A program made the position numbers and the translations under genes. Shown here piece after piece: positions 12,467 through 21,770 of a stretch of 64,000 nucleotides of DNA. The stretch lies in NCBI GenBank assembly GCA_016871575.1, contig VHCW01000011.1, positions 1 to 64,000 of the forward strand. Direction: 5' to 3'. Under the pieces are notes generated by a model. It did no database searches. It was not told the origin of the DNA and saw only the letters and a list, made by a program, of their open reading frames with translations. This DNA is from Verrucomicrobiota bacterium. Lineage in GTDB: Bacteria > Verrucomicrobiota > Verrucomicrobiia > Palsa-1439. The number at the start of each line of letters is the position of its first letter. Positions within the stretch are counted from its first letter, which is position 1.

Positions 12467-12877
12467 TTATTGTCCGTTGTTGGACTGGTAATCGAAGCTG
12501 AGCTTGTAATGGAGGACATTGTGGCAAGGGACTGTGTTGATCGTGGTTTTGCTCAGCCAACCTTGGCAGATCAATTCGCCACTTGCGCTGGCCCGATGTT
12601 TGGCAATCGCCCCGGCAATTTCCCCGGTCAGCTCGAAATCGCCGCCAATACATTCGTGGTTGGGACAATCAACGAGGAAGACAGCTTTGGCGGTGTTGAG
12701 GTTGGGCACGTACTTGATTTGGGCATGCTTGGTGGCGCGCGTGGCGTCGTAGTAGGCAAGATCCAGTGTCAGCGACTTCAACTGCCGGAACTTCTCCGCC
12801 AGAAGGGGCGAATCCTTGACCCGCTGCTTTTCTTTCGCTCGATATTCAAAACGGGGGCCTGCTTTCAAACGAAACAT
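12467..12877 (-). CDS. Conserved small protein with four-Cys motif, paralogue A
   Basis: A 136-residue cytoplasmic protein with no recognised function. It shares a clear ancestor with the gene 277 bp upstream (13154-13558): both have LKSLT, KY-x-x-NL-x-x-x-K, CPN-x-x-CI-x-GDF-x-LT, GE-x-x-C-x-G and C-x-NVL-x-Y-x-L. The four shared Cys residues (about 71, 76, 103 and 118) suggest a metal site or disulfides. No signal peptide or membrane segment. Confidence 0.65.
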   Translation of the reverse strand: MFRLKAGPRFEYRAKEKQRVKDSPLLAEKFRQLKSLTLDLAYYDATRATKHAQIKYVPNLNTAKAVFLVDCPNHECIGGDFELTGEIAGAIAKHRASASGELICQGWLSKTTINTVPCHNVLHYKLSFDYQSNNGQ

Positions 12878-13153
12878 GGTTGAATCTTTCTATTGACCGG
12901 GTTGCGTCGAACTGTTGGAAAGGAACGGGTTTCCTGCGAATAGCCTGGTGGCCATTTGGTTTGTTCTTTCTGCTGCTGTTAGGAGGTCTCAGTGACTGTT
13001 CTCAAAAGATTCGAGTTTAGGATCATCACCGAGCATAAAAATCGCCTGATAATCTACCAATCTCACTGCAACTGCTTCTATCTGCGAGCGGCTGCACCAT
13101 AGCCTGTTTCCATTGAATAGCAACAGGAACTTCCCGACACAGGAACTTCCCGC

Positions 13154-13558
13154 TCAGGTCTTCATCCGGTGATAACCAAGCTGGAGCGTGTAGTACAGCA
13201 CGTTACAGCAGCGTTCCCGGTTGGTCGTCCTCCCCTTGCAATCCATTTCCCCCGTCACATTGGTGAGATGCCTGGCAACGGCTTCCGCCACTTTCTTGGT
13301 CAAATCGAAGTCCCCGGCAATACAACCGCTGTTGGGACACTTGAATCGAAACACCGACTTCACATTATCGAGGTTGACCATGTACTTGAGCCGGTTGCGT
13401 TTTTCACGATTTTCAGAATCGTGATATTCGAGTTTAACGGTGAGAGATTTCAGTTGCGGGAACTGATCCGCAAGGCTGGGAGCCTCCTGGACCCGCAGTC
13501 GTTGTTGTTCTTGGTATTCGGCCCGCGCTCCGGATGGTTTGTGATGGATGATTGCCAT
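13154..13558 (-). CDS. Conserved small protein with four-Cys motif, paralogue B
   Basis: A 134-residue homologue of the downstream gene at 12467-12877, in the same orientation. The core CPNSGCIAGDFDLT corresponds to CPNHECIGGDFELT in paralogue A, and both have a Cys near the end before a Tyr-rich beta strand. The start at 13558 is chosen to match the length of paralogue A; an in-frame start at 13582 would add eight residues. A 12-bp direct repeat (AGGAACTTCCCG, twice) lies just past the stop at about 13125-13152. Function unknown. Confidence 0.65.
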   Translation of the reverse strand: MAIIHHKPSGARAEYQEQQRLRVQEAPSLADQFPQLKSLTVKLEYHDSENREKRNRLKYMVNLDNVKSVFRFKCPNSGCIAGDFDLTKKVAEAVARHLTNVTGEMDCKGRTTNRERCCNVLYYTLQLGYHRMKT

Positions 13559-13840
13559 GAGTTGATGTGGCCAATCTACCATAAGCGCGCATCAATGTAT
13601 GCCTTAATTACAATGGCCCCGTCCGTGGTCCATCCACGAGGAAGGTTTCACCGTTTGCGGTGTCGCTGACTCAGCGGACGGCACCAGCGAAATAGATCGC
13701 GAAACAATTCGCTATTTCAGGGATTGCGCGTAGGGTGTGCATCCCGCGCATGGTTGAGGCCAGCGCTTTTATCCGGGTTCAAAGCCTGTCCTTTGACGCC
13801 TGAAGCAACACCGACAGGAATGCAACAAAAGGATTGTCGG

Positions 13841-14056
13841 ATGGATCAAGTCATCAATGTCGAAGGGACCATCACCAAGGTGCTGCCCGGCACGATGTTT
13901 CACGTGGCGATGAACGCAAACAACCACCAGGTTCTGGCCCACATCTCCGGCAAGATGCGCAAACGCTTCATCCGCCTCAGTGTCGGCGACCGCGTCAAAA
14001 TGGAAATGACACCCTACGACTTGGAGAAAGCCCGCATTGTTTATCGCCTCAGTTGA
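13841..14056 (+). CDS. infA: Translation initiation factor IF-1
   Basis: IF-1 binds the 30S A site during initiation. The 71-residue product is the normal family length and is a single S1/OB-fold domain (VEGTITKVLPGTMFHVAM, HISGKMRKRFIRL, GDRVKMEMTPYDLEKARIVYR). Start at 13841 chosen because AAGGA lies 7 bp upstream and the family normally begins just before this point. It stands alone, not beside ribosomal-protein genes, and converges on the sigma factor gene. Confidence 0.97.
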   Translation: MDQVINVEGTITKVLPGTMFHVAMNANNHQVLAHISGKMRKRFIRLSVGDRVKMEMTPYDLEKARIVYRLS

Positions 14057-14084
14057 AGAGGAAGCCAATTCCGTTGCCCCTGCG

Positions 14085-14690
14085 CTAGGAATGCGAGTGA
14101 GGTTGAAGACGGCTGGATTCGTCGCCGAAAGCGCGGGTGAGTTTCTCCCGCAATTCGAGCCGGGCGCGGAGCAGCCGGACCTTCACGTTCGCTTCGCTCA
14201 ACGCCAGGGCGTCCGCCGTTTCCTTCACCGAAAGCCCTTCCACGTCGCGCAAGAGGAACACCAGGCGGTGTTTCTCGTCCAACTCGGCCAGGGCGGCGTC
14301 AATCAGATGGGCCGTCTCGCGTCGCTCGGCAAGATGGACCGGCGATTCCTTCCACGTGGCGATGAACTCGGGATGCGGAAGCGCGATTTCGTCGAGCGAT
14401 TCCATCGGCAGCCCCTTGCGTTTGCGAATCACTTTCAGCGCGGCGTGCGTCGCGATCCGTGAGAGCCACGTGGCGAAGCTCGCTTCGCCACGGAAACTGT
14501 CGAGGTTTTCCAACGCGCTCAGGAACGCCTGCTGCGTCACGTCCTCGGCGTCCTGTTCCTGCGCCACGATGCGGCGGGCGAGCGTATAGACGCGACGCTC
14601 GTGGCGGCTGACGAGTTCGTCAAACGCCGGCAGGTCGCCGGCTTGCGCGTGGCGGACCAGTTCGGCGTCAGTGGTCGGTGTCGTGCTCAT
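14085..14690 (-). CDS. ECF-type RNA polymerase sigma factor
   Basis: A 201-residue sigma70-family factor with region 2 (DELVSRHERRVYTLARRI, DAEDVTQQAFLSALENLDSF) and region 4 (LPLIDAALAELDEKHRLVF-like segment and GLSVKETADALALSEANVKVRLLRARLELREKL, containing the helix-turn-helix). No anti-sigma gene follows, because the next gene is the convergent infA. The divergent gene encodes a membrane-anchored BON protein and could be a target. Regulon unknown. Confidence 0.92.
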   Translation of the reverse strand: MSTTPTTDAELVRHAQAGDLPAFDELVSRHERRVYTLARRIVAQEQDAEDVTQQAFLSALENLDSFRGEASFATWLSRIATHAALKVIRKRKGLPMESLDEIALPHPEFIATWKESPVHLAERRETAHLIDAALAELDEKHRLVFLLRDVEGLSVKETADALALSEANVKVRLLRARLELREKLTRAFGDESSRLQPHSHS

Positions 14691-14776
14691 CGAACGGGAG
14701 GCATCCTGTCAGAAACCTTCCGCTGCAACAAGAATCTTTACCTGCGCCGCCTTCCGCCATAAGCTGTGTCCTGATC

Positions 14777-15253
14777 ATGAAAGAATTCTTCATCGGATTG
14801 CTGTTGGGAATCGTCCTGACCCTCGCCACCGTCTGGTATTTTGCCGTCGGACGCAGCCAACCCGGAATTCGCCAGGCGCAGAACAAAGCGGCAGCCAAGG
14901 TGCAGCAGACCGTCGAAACGGTTGATGCCAAGTTGACGGCGTGGCACCTGACAACGCCGGAGATCAAAACCGAGTTGGCGCGCACCGGCAAGGTCATGCG
15001 GCGCTCTGCCTTGGACTGGGGCGAACGCGCCGCGCACGTGGCCAGCGACGCCGCCGTCACGGCCCGCATCAAGGCGAAACTGGCCGCTGACGGCAGTCTT
15101 TCGGCCTTGAGCATTTCGGTCAACACCACCGACGGGCGCGTCACGCTGGCGGGGGCCGTGACGGACCACGCACACATTTCGAAAGCGATGTCCCTTGCGT
15201 TGGAGACGGAGGGCGTCCGCGACGTGACGTCCACGCTCCAAGTGCGAAAGTAG
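14777..15253 (+). CDS. Membrane-anchored BON domain protein
   Basis: A 158-residue protein with one N-terminal membrane anchor (FFIGLLLGIVLTLATVWYFAV), a helical linker, and a C-terminal BON domain (AAVTARIKAKLAADGSLSAL ... VTLAGAVTDHAHISKAMSLA ... GVRDVTSTLQV). BON domains are associated with envelope integrity and phospholipid binding (OsmY family). The gene diverges from the sigma factor gene and ends 4 bp before polX. Confidence 0.85.
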   Translation: MKEFFIGLLLGIVLTLATVWYFAVGRSQPGIRQAQNKAAAKVQQTVETVDAKLTAWHLTTPEIKTELARTGKVMRRSALDWGERAAHVASDAAVTARIKAKLAADGSLSALSISVNTTDGRVTLAGAVTDHAHISKAMSLALETEGVRDVTSTLQVRK

Positions 15254-15257
15254 GCCA

Positions 15258-17042
15258 ATGGACAAGAAAGAAATCGCCGAAATCTTCAATGAGATCGGGC
15301 AGTTGCTGGAGTTGAAGGGCGAGAATCCGTTTCGCATTCGCGCCTACTACAACGCCGCCCGGATCGTCGAGAGCTTGCAGGAAGACCTTCAGTACCTCGT
15401 GGACGAACAACGCCTGACCGATATCAAAGGCATTGGCAACGACCTCGCCGCGAAGATCACCGAGATGGTGACGACCAACCGGCTGGAGTTTTACGAGCAG
15501 TTGAAAGCATCGCTGCCGAAGGGGCTGCTCGACATGCTGCGCATCCCCGGTTTCGGCCCGAAACGCGCAAAGATCGTGTTCGACAAACTGAAGGTGGATT
15601 CCATCGGGAAACTCGAAGCGGCCTGCCGCGCCGGCAAGGTCGCGGCGCTCGACGGGTTCGGCGAGAAATCGCAGCAGAAAATCATCGAGGGCATCGAGCT
15701 TGTCCGCAAATTCGCCGCGCGCCATCACATCCACAAGGTGCGCGCCGCCGCCGAGGGCGTGCTGGAAGCGTTGCGCGCGCTCGAGGGCGTCAGCCGCGCC
15801 AGCGTCGCCGGCAGCCTGCGTCGCTGCCGCGAGACCATTGGCGACGCGGATTTTCTCGTGAGCGCCAAGCCGAAGGATGCGCCCGGCATCATTGCAGCGT
15901 TCGTGGCCACGCCCGGCGTGATCAGCGTGTCGGCGCAAGGCGAGACGAAAGCGAGTGTCGTCCTCAAGGGCGGCATTCAGGCCGACCTGCGTGTGGTGAA
16001 CGACGACCAGTTTGCGTTTGCGCTGAACTATTTCACCGGCAGCAAGGAGCACAACATCGCGATGCGGGCGCGGGCGTTGCGCCTGAAAAACCTGTCGCTG
16101 AACGAGTATGGCTTCTCGCCGGCAGCCGAAAAGGAGAAGCCGAGTCTGCGAGACGCCGAGGGGCGAGGGCGGCAAAGTGCGAAGGAGCTTGGAAGCAGCA
16201 TCAAGTGCAAGACCGAACAGGACTTGTACGCCGCGCTCGATCTCGACTACATCGAGCCGGAACTGCGCGAGGACATGGGTGAGATCGAGGCGGCCGAGAA
16301 AGGTCTCCTGCCGAAGCTGATCGAAAAGGAAAATCTCCGGGGGGCGTTCCATGTTCACTCGACGTGGAGCGACGGCATCGAGACCATCGAGGCGATGGCA
16401 CAGGCCGCGCTCGATCTCGGCTTGGAGTACATCGGCATCGCCGACCACAGCAAAGGCCAGCGCCAAGCCAATGGCCTCGACGAAAAACGCCTCCGCCAGC
16501 AGGCTGAGGAAATAAGAAGGCTCAACTCCAAGCAAGATTTTCGTATTTTCTTCGGCTCCGAGGTGGACATCCTTCCCGACGGCTCGCTCGATTTCGACGA
16601 CGACACGCTGGCAGTCTGTGACTTCATCATTGCCGCTGTTCACACCAGTTTCAACCTTCCGGCAGAGCAACAAACCGCGCGCATCTGCAAGGCGCTGGCG
16701 CATCCGCAGGTCACGATGCTGGCGCACCCGACGGGCCGGTTGTTGCTGGAGCGGGAAGGTTACGCCGTCAACATGAGCGACGTGATCGAGGCGGCGGCGC
16801 GGTACGGCAAAATCATCGAACTGAACGCGCATCCGTACCGGCTCGACATGGACTGGCGGCTCTGGAAACGTGCGAAGGAACTCGGCGTCAAGTGCGCCAT
16901 CAATCCCGACGCCCACAACATTGACGACTACCAATCGCTCGCGCTGGGCGTCGGCATCGCCCGCAAAGGCTGGCTGACGAAAGCCGATGTCGTAAACTGC
17001 CTGCCCTTGAAGCAGGTTGAGAAGATGTTGCTGCGTTCATGA
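15258..17042 (+). CDS. polX: DNA polymerase X with PHP domain (PolX)
   Basis: A 594-residue family X DNA polymerase/3'-5' exonuclease for gap filling in base excision repair. The N-terminal lyase and HhH region (FRIRAYYNAARIVESL, IPGFGPKRAKIV, LDGFGEKSQQKI) is followed by the palm with GSLRRCRETIGDADFLV at about residue 190, where the two Asp are the metal ligands. The C-terminal PHP domain starts at about 365 (AFHVHSTWSDG) and includes GIADHSKGQ and GSEVDILPDG. Length and domain order match bacterial PolX. Confidence 0.97.
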   Translation: MDKKEIAEIFNEIGQLLELKGENPFRIRAYYNAARIVESLQEDLQYLVDEQRLTDIKGIGNDLAAKITEMVTTNRLEFYEQLKASLPKGLLDMLRIPGFGPKRAKIVFDKLKVDSIGKLEAACRAGKVAALDGFGEKSQQKIIEGIELVRKFAARHHIHKVRAAAEGVLEALRALEGVSRASVAGSLRRCRETIGDADFLVSAKPKDAPGIIAAFVATPGVISVSAQGETKASVVLKGGIQADLRVVNDDQFAFALNYFTGSKEHNIAMRARALRLKNLSLNEYGFSPAAEKEKPSLRDAEGRGRQSAKELGSSIKCKTEQDLYAALDLDYIEPELREDMGEIEAAEKGLLPKLIEKENLRGAFHVHSTWSDGIETIEAMAQAALDLGLEYIGIADHSKGQRQANGLDEKRLRQQAEEIRRLNSKQDFRIFFGSEVDILPDGSLDFDDDTLAVCDFIIAAVHTSFNLPAEQQTARICKALAHPQVTMLAHPTGRLLLEREGYAVNMSDVIEAAARYGKIIELNAHPYRLDMDWRLWKRAKELGVKCAINPDAHNIDDYQSLALGVGIARKGWLTKADVVNCLPLKQVEKMLLRS

Positions 17043-17120
17043 ACGTTGCCGTTCAGGATTGCCGAGCTTGCGAGGCATATCCTGCGATGGCGTGTTGGGA
17101 GTCCTCTTCTTTCCGGTTTC

Positions 17121-17339
17121 TCATGGCATGGCCGATTTGTACCGCTCAATGATCAACAGTATGGCAGCCAGACCCGCTTGATAACTCATGAAGGCGTAAC
17201 TGGGCCAGCCGAAGCGAGGGAACGCAAGCAAGCCAATGATCCAGAGCGCAATGAAGATCAATGGCGTCTTCGGTCCATCCACAACCCAGAGGCGAATAGC
17301 CACCGTCCAAAAAGCTATCAGTGCTATCCATCCGAACAC
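17121..17339 (-). CDS. Small integral membrane protein
   Basis: A 72-residue protein with three hydrophobic segments (WIALIAFWTVAIRLWVV; LIFIALWIIGLLAF; YQAGLAAILLIIERY). Starts at a GTG at 17339 preceded by a strong GGGAGG at 8 bp, which supports a real gene despite the short length. No family recognised. Confidence 0.65.
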   Translation of the reverse strand: MFGWIALIAFWTVAIRLWVVDGPKTPLIFIALWIIGLLAFPRFGWPSYAFMSYQAGLAAILLIIERYKSAMP

Positions 17340-17659
17340 GTCTATTTCCTCCCAACAGTTACCTTACCGCATTCCGCTTAGCGTTCTTGTATTGCTATTA
17401 CGCTTAACCGCGAAAAGAGCATGAAATCCGCTGATATAACTCAAGACTGAAAAGGTCTTACCGCGCCTGTGTTGAGGCGACCGCGAACCCCATTCAAAGG
17501 GTAGTTCGTAGTGAGCCACGTAGCGAAGCGAAGTGGCGTTGCGGGAGATCGTTCCGGCCAAACAATCCGCACTCCGTCCCGAAACGGCATGGGACTGCGT
17601 GCGTTACTACAAACGTACCCATCCCAAGAGGTATCCACGGCGAGTTTTCAAATACGTTC
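17340..17659. other. Gene-poor interval with a dispersed palindromic repeat
   Basis: 320 bp without a convincing gene. The only clear structure is the repeat at 17503-17540 (listed separately) and a degenerate right-hand part to about 17625. Short open frames across it have no start signals or recognisable products. Confidence 0.5.
17503..17540. repeat. Dispersed palindromic repeat, copy 1
   Basis: Shares AGTTCGTAGTGAGCCACG followed by (C/T)AGCGAAGCG(A/G)AGTGGCG with the copy at 53381-53449, where it forms one arm of a large hairpin. Here the right arm is decayed (CCGCACTCCG at about 17570). Confidence 0.6.
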
Positions 17660-18736
17660 TCAGCGTTGGACGCGGGCGCTGCCGCCGGCCATGAGTTTTT
17701 CAACTTCCTTGAGCGTGGCCATCGAGGTGTCGCCGGGCGTGGTCATGGCCAGCGCGCCGTGCGCGGCCCCGTAGTCCACCGCTTTCTGCGGGTCGCCGGT
17801 CTTCAGGAAACCGTAGATCAATCCGCTGGCGAAACTGTCGCCGCCGCCCACGCGGTCGAGGATTTCGAGACCGGGATACTTGCGGCTCTCGTAGAACTTG
17901 CCGTCGTGCCAGCAAATCGCGCTCCAATCGTTTCTGGTGGCGCTGATGACACCGCGTAACGTGGTGGCGACGACTTTGAAATTCTGATACTCAGCCACCG
18001 CCGTCGCGATCATCTTTTTGAACACGTCGGTCTTGATCTTCGTAAAATCCGCCTCAAAACCGAGGCACGCGCTGAAGTCCTCCTCATTGCCAATCATCAC
18101 GTCCACGTGCCTGGCAATTTCGCGGTTGACCTCGCGCGCCTTCGCCTGGCCGCCGATGCTTTTCCAGAGGCTGGGCCGGTAGTTCAGGTCGTAGCTGACG
18201 ATGGCGCAGTGTTTGGCGGCGGCCTTGACGGCCTCGATGGCGAGCGCAGCGGTCGTTTCACTCAATGCCGCGAAGATGCCGCCGGTATGGAACCAGCGCA
18301 CGCCGAGCTTGCCGAAGATGTTGTTCCAGTTGAAATCGCCGGGCTTGAGCTGGCTCGCGGCCGAGTTGCCCCGGTCGGAGACGCCCACCGCGCCGCGCAC
18401 GCCGAATCCGCGTTCGGTGAAGTTCAACCCGTTGCGGATGGTCCGTCCGATGCCGTCGTCAGGCCGCCAAAGGATGAAATCGGTGGCGACGCCGCCCTGC
18501 AGGATAAAGTCCTCGATCAGATGGCCGACTTCGTTGTCCACGAATGCCGTGCAGACGGCTGTTTTCAATCCGAAACATTTCCGCAGGCCGCGCGCGACGT
18601 TGTACTCGCCGCCGCCTTCCCAGGCTGAGAAATGGCGCGTGGTGCGGATGCGCCCCTCGCCGGGATCGAGCCGCAACATGATTTCACCGAGCGAAAGCTG
18701 GTCAAAAACACAATGATCGCGAATGGATAATGGCAT
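17660..18736 (-). CDS. PfkB family sugar kinase, probably 2-keto-3-deoxygluconate kinase
   Basis: A 358-residue ribokinase-fold kinase. The N-terminal glycine pair motif (EGGGEYNVARGLRKCFG) and the C-terminal catalytic signature (DRVGGGDSFASGLIYGF, with the catalytic Asp) are intact. The sequence resembles KdgK-type enzymes that phosphorylate 2-keto-3-deoxygluconate from uronic-acid breakdown, which would fit the lyases in this window; the exact substrate is inferred. It diverges from tpiA. Confidence 0.85.
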   Translation of the reverse strand: MPLSIRDHCVFDQLSLGEIMLRLDPGEGRIRTTRHFSAWEGGGEYNVARGLRKCFGLKTAVCTAFVDNEVGHLIEDFILQGGVATDFILWRPDDGIGRTIRNGLNFTERGFGVRGAVGVSDRGNSAASQLKPGDFNWNNIFGKLGVRWFHTGGIFAALSETTAALAIEAVKAAAKHCAIVSYDLNYRPSLWKSIGGQAKAREVNREIARHVDVMIGNEEDFSACLGFEADFTKIKTDVFKKMIATAVAEYQNFKVVATTLRGVISATRNDWSAICWHDGKFYESRKYPGLEILDRVGGGDSFASGLIYGFLKTGDPQKAVDYGAAHGALAMTTPGDTSMATLKEVEKLMAGGSARVQR

Positions 18737-18750
18737 GGTGGATTTCTAAT

Positions 18751-18777
18751 CACGAACGACACGAAAGGCACGAAAAT
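18751..18777. repeat. Nonanucleotide tandem repeat between the kinase gene and tpiA
   Basis: Three period-9 units: CACGAACGA, CACGAAAGG, CACGAAAAT, in the divergent intergenic region. Confidence 0.6.
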
Positions 18778-18830
18778 AATCCTCCCCCAACGGGCGCTTG
18801 CCGGCATCGCGGAGAAATCGCACAGAAGTA

Positions 18831-18858
18831 TTGACTGTTGGCCGTAAATCTGGACACT
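18831..18858 (+). promoter_or_regulatory. Possible tpiA promoter
   Basis: TTGACT (18831-18836), 16-bp spacer, GACACT (18853-18858), 10 bp before the tpiA ATG. The -10 match is weak; placed because of its fit with the other short-leader promoters in the window. Confidence 0.35.
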
Positions 18859-18868
18859 ACCCGCCTGC

Positions 18869-19639
18869 ATGAATCCGAACCGAAAACCCATCATTGCCGG
18901 CAACTGGAAGATGTACAAGACGGCGGCGGAAGCCGTCGCGCTCGTCAACGCCCTCAAGGCCGAAGTCGCCGGCGTCGAATCTGTTGAAATCGTCGTTTGC
19001 CCGCCGTTCACCGCGCTGGCAGCCGTCCAGCCGGTGTTGGACGGCTCGAATGTCCAACTGGCGGCGCAGAACGTCCACTGGGAAAAGGAAGGCGCTTTTA
19101 CGGGCGAAATCTCAGCGCCGATGCTCAAGGAACTCGGCGTCCGTTACGTTGTCATCGGCCACAGCGAGCGACGACAGTTTTTCGGCGAGACCGACGCGGG
19201 CGTGAACAAGCGCGCGAAAGCGGCGCTGGCCAACGGGCTGCGCCCGATTGTGTGCGTGGGTGAGACGTTGAAGGAGCGCGAGGCGAACCGGACCGAGCAG
19301 GTTGTTCGCGCGCACATTACCGGCGGCCTCGCCGGGTTGAGCAAGAACGAGATGCTCGAAACGGTGATTGCCTACGAACCGGTCTGGGCCATCGGCACCG
19401 GCAAAACGGCCACGCCGCAACAGGCGCAGGATGTTCACGCGTTCATCCGCAAGCTGATCGGCTCGTTGTTCGATGCCGACACGGCGGCGCGCGTGCGCAT
19501 CCAGTACGGCGGCAGCGTGAAGCCGGACAATGCAAAGGAATTGCTCGGTCAGCCCGACATTGACGGCGCGCTGGTCGGCGGAGCGAGCTTGAAAGCGGAC
19601 GGGTTTGCCGTCATTGTGAAGGCAGGAGTACAATCATGA
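18869..19639 (+). CDS. tpiA: Triose-phosphate isomerase
   Basis: Interconverts dihydroxyacetone phosphate and glyceraldehyde 3-phosphate. 256 residues, normal length. Substrate-binding GNWKMYK is at the N-terminus, catalytic His in VVIGHSERR at about residue 94, catalytic Glu in [11 protein letters not shown] at about 168, and the phosphate-binding YGGSVK at about 212. It overlaps secG by 4 bp (ATGA), an arrangement common in many bacteria. Confidence 0.98.
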   Translation: MNPNRKPIIAGNWKMYKTAAEAVALVNALKAEVAGVESVEIVVCPPFTALAAVQPVLDGSNVQLAAQNVHWEKEGAFTGEISAPMLKELGVRYVVIGHSERRQFFGETDAGVNKRAKAALANGLRPIVCVGETLKEREANRTEQVVRAHITGGLAGLSKNEMLETVIAYEPVWAIGTGKTATPQQAQDVHAFIRKLIGSLFDADTAARVRIQYGGSVKPDNAKELLGQPDIDGALVGGASLKADGFAVIVKAGVQS

Positions 19640-20001
19640 ACATATTGATTTGGATATTGACGACGATTCACGTGATCATCGCGGCCGTGTTGGTGGTGCT
19701 GGTCCTGATGCAAAAGTCTTCCGACCAAGGCGTCGGGGCGGCATTTGGCGGGCAGATGACCGAGACGGTGTTCGGCGGCTCGATCACGCCGCTGGTCCGG
19801 ATGACGATCTACTGCGCGTGCATTTTGTTGGCGACAACGTTGACACTGGCTGTCCTACATTCGCGTCGCAGCGGCCAAACACAGGCGCCGTCGCTGCTCA
19901 ACAAGTTGCAGCAGACCGCGCCGGCGGTGCCGGGCGGCGCTGCCCCGGCGATTCCCGGGACGACAACGGAACAGGCTCCGGCGCCTGCGCCGGTGAATTG
20001 A
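19636..20001 (+). CDS. secG: Preprotein translocase subunit SecG
   Basis: Accessory SecYEG subunit, 121 residues. Two membrane segments ([20 protein letters not shown] and [19 protein letters not shown]) flank the family core [21 protein letters not shown]. The C-terminal tail is a Pro/Ala-rich extension, as is common in Gram-negative SecG. Translationally coupled to tpiA. Confidence 0.95.
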   Translation: MNILIWILTTIHVIIAAVLVVLVLMQKSSDQGVGAAFGGQMTETVFGGSITPLVRMTIYCACILLATTLTLAVLHSRRSGQTQAPSLLNKLQQTAPAVPGGAAPAIPGTTTEQAPAPAPVN

Positions 20002-20020
20002 CCAACATTCGGAGGCATGG

Positions 20021-21766
20021 ATGCTCTCCGTCGGCCTGTTGACCCGGATTGCGGCGGCGGGAAGCTTGTTGTTTTTCGCGCTGGCGGGTTGCGCCCCGAA
20101 ACAGGAAAGCCAAGACCGGACGCTCCACTTGATCGGCGGCGATTTTCGCGGCTTCGATCCCGTTGACAGCGGTGACGTTTCGACCGCCGAGGAAATCTGC
20201 CGGGTGTATGAAGGATTGCTGGAATACTCCTACTTAGAGCGCCCGTACAAGGTCATCCCGCGCCTCGCGGAAGCGTTGCCGGAGGTGTCCGACGATGGAT
20301 TGACCTACACGTTCCGGTTGCGCAAAGGCGTTCGGTTTCCTGATGACAAGTGTTTCCCCGGCGGCAAGGGACGTGACGTGACGGCGCACGATTTCATCTA
20401 TTCGTTCAAACGGCTGATTGACCCGCAGATTTCATCGGACGGCGATTGGATTTTCATTCATCACGTCCTTGGCGCGAAGGAATGGGCTGACAAAGGCAAT
20501 TTCCAAGCGCCCGTCCCCGGCTTCATCGCCGTGGATGATCACACGCTCCAAATCAAGCTCGCCCATCCCTATCCGCAACTGCTCTGGACGTTGACCATGT
20601 CCTTTACGTTCGTCGTGCCGCGCGAGGCTGTCGAATTTTACAAACAAGATTTTCGGTCCCATCCCGTCGGCACCGGGCCGTTCCGCCTGAAATCATGGCG
20701 CCGCCGCTACCGCATCGAGTACGACCGCAACCCGTTCTTCAGCGGACAGCAATACCCCGACGTGGGCGCGCCCGGCGACCGCGAGGCGGGACTGCTTGAG
20801 GACGCCGGGAAACCGTTGCCCATCGTGGACCGGATCATCGAGTACGACGTGAGCGAGTACTACACTTTCTGGCAGATGTTCTTGTCCGGGCAGATTGCCG
20901 CCGCGGGGTTGAACAAGGATTACTTCCAAAAAGCCATCGCGCCCGACCTCGGCTTGAGCGACGAATTGAAACAACGCGGCATCCGCCTCTACAAGACGCC
21001 CGAACCAACCATCTTGTACATCGCCTTCAACATGAAAGACCCCGCGGTCGGCGGCCAGAACCCGCAACTGCGGCAGGCGTTTGCCTGCGCGATTGACGTG
21101 CCGAAACTGTGCGAGGTCATCTACAACAACCGCTACACGCCGGCCCACTCGCCGATTCCGCCCGGCATCGGCGGCCACACCGACAAACCGTACCCGTATC
21201 GCTACAACCTCGACCGCGCCAAACAACTCATCGCCGAGGCCGGCTACGCCGGCGGGCGCGACAAAAACAACCGGCCGCTGCGGCTGACCCTGATGATGGC
21301 CGGTGCGGGCAGCACCGACGCGCGGCAGATGGGGGAATTTTTTACGGACCACCTGCGTGCCATTGGCGTGGACCTGGTCGTCCAGCAGTTGAGTTTTGCC
21401 GAGTACCTGCGCCGCAAACAGGAAGGCCACTACCAAATCGCGTACGCCGGCTGGGTCGGCGATTATCCGGACGCGGAAAATTTCCTGAAACTGTTCTACG
21501 GCCCGAACAAATGCCCCGGCGTCAACGCCACCAACTACGAGAATCCCGAATTTGACGCGCTGTACAAACGCATTTCCGTGATGCCCGATTCGCCGGAGCG
21601 CACGGCGCTGTACGAGCAGATGGTGGACATCGTGCTGGCGGATTGCCCGTGGGCGTTGATGACGTACCCGCTGACCTACGGGCTTTATCAGCCGTGGTTC
21701 CAGAACTACAAGCGCCACCCGTTCTCGTACGCCGGCGCGAAATACTACAAGGTGCTGCCCCACTGA
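20021..21766 (+). CDS. Peptide ABC transporter substrate-binding lipoprotein (OppA-like)
   Basis: A 581-residue SBP_bac_5 (cluster C) binding protein for oligopeptides or similar ligands. N-terminal lipoprotein signal with lipobox FALAGC (Cys at residue 24), then family motifs GGDFRGFDPVD, RVYEGLLEYS, GLTYTFRLRKGVRFPDD and FSYAGAKYYKVL near the end. GGAGG sits 5 bp upstream of the chosen start at 20021. It leads two permease genes with 4-bp or overlapping junctions. Confidence 0.93.
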   Translation: MLSVGLLTRIAAAGSLLFFALAGCAPKQESQDRTLHLIGGDFRGFDPVDSGDVSTAEEICRVYEGLLEYSYLERPYKVIPRLAEALPEVSDDGLTYTFRLRKGVRFPDDKCFPGGKGRDVTAHDFIYSFKRLIDPQISSDGDWIFIHHVLGAKEWADKGNFQAPVPGFIAVDDHTLQIKLAHPYPQLLWTLTMSFTFVVPREAVEFYKQDFRSHPVGTGPFRLKSWRRRYRIEYDRNPFFSGQQYPDVGAPGDREAGLLEDAGKPLPIVDRIIEYDVSEYYTFWQMFLSGQIAAAGLNKDYFQKAIAPDLGLSDELKQRGIRLYKTPEPTILYIAFNMKDPAVGGQNPQLRQAFACAIDVPKLCEVIYNNRYTPAHSPIPPGIGGHTDKPYPYRYNLDRAKQLIAEAGYAGGRDKNNRPLRLTLMMAGAGSTDARQMGEFFTDHLRAIGVDLVVQQLSFAEYLRRKQEGHYQIAYAGWVGDYPDAENFLKLFYGPNKCPGVNATNYENPEFDALYKRISVMPDSPERTALYEQMVDIVLADCPWALMTYPLTYGLYQPWFQNYKRHPFSYAGAKYYKVLPH

Positions 21767-21770
21767 CGCC

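Noticed and set aside
13770-13800. GGGTTCAAAGCC resembling a tRNA T-arm
   Set aside because: The flanking bases do not form a 5-bp T-stem or an acceptor stem, and no anticodon arm is present.
14470-14491. Perfect 10-bp inverted repeat GTGGCGAAGC in the sigma factor gene
   Set aside because: It encodes the ordinary sigma region 2 sequence GEASFATWL, so it is best explained by coding constraint and GC-rich codon choice.
15141-16934. Long antisense frame of 597 codons under polX
   Set aside because: polX is unambiguous on the plus strand; the antisense product has no family features.
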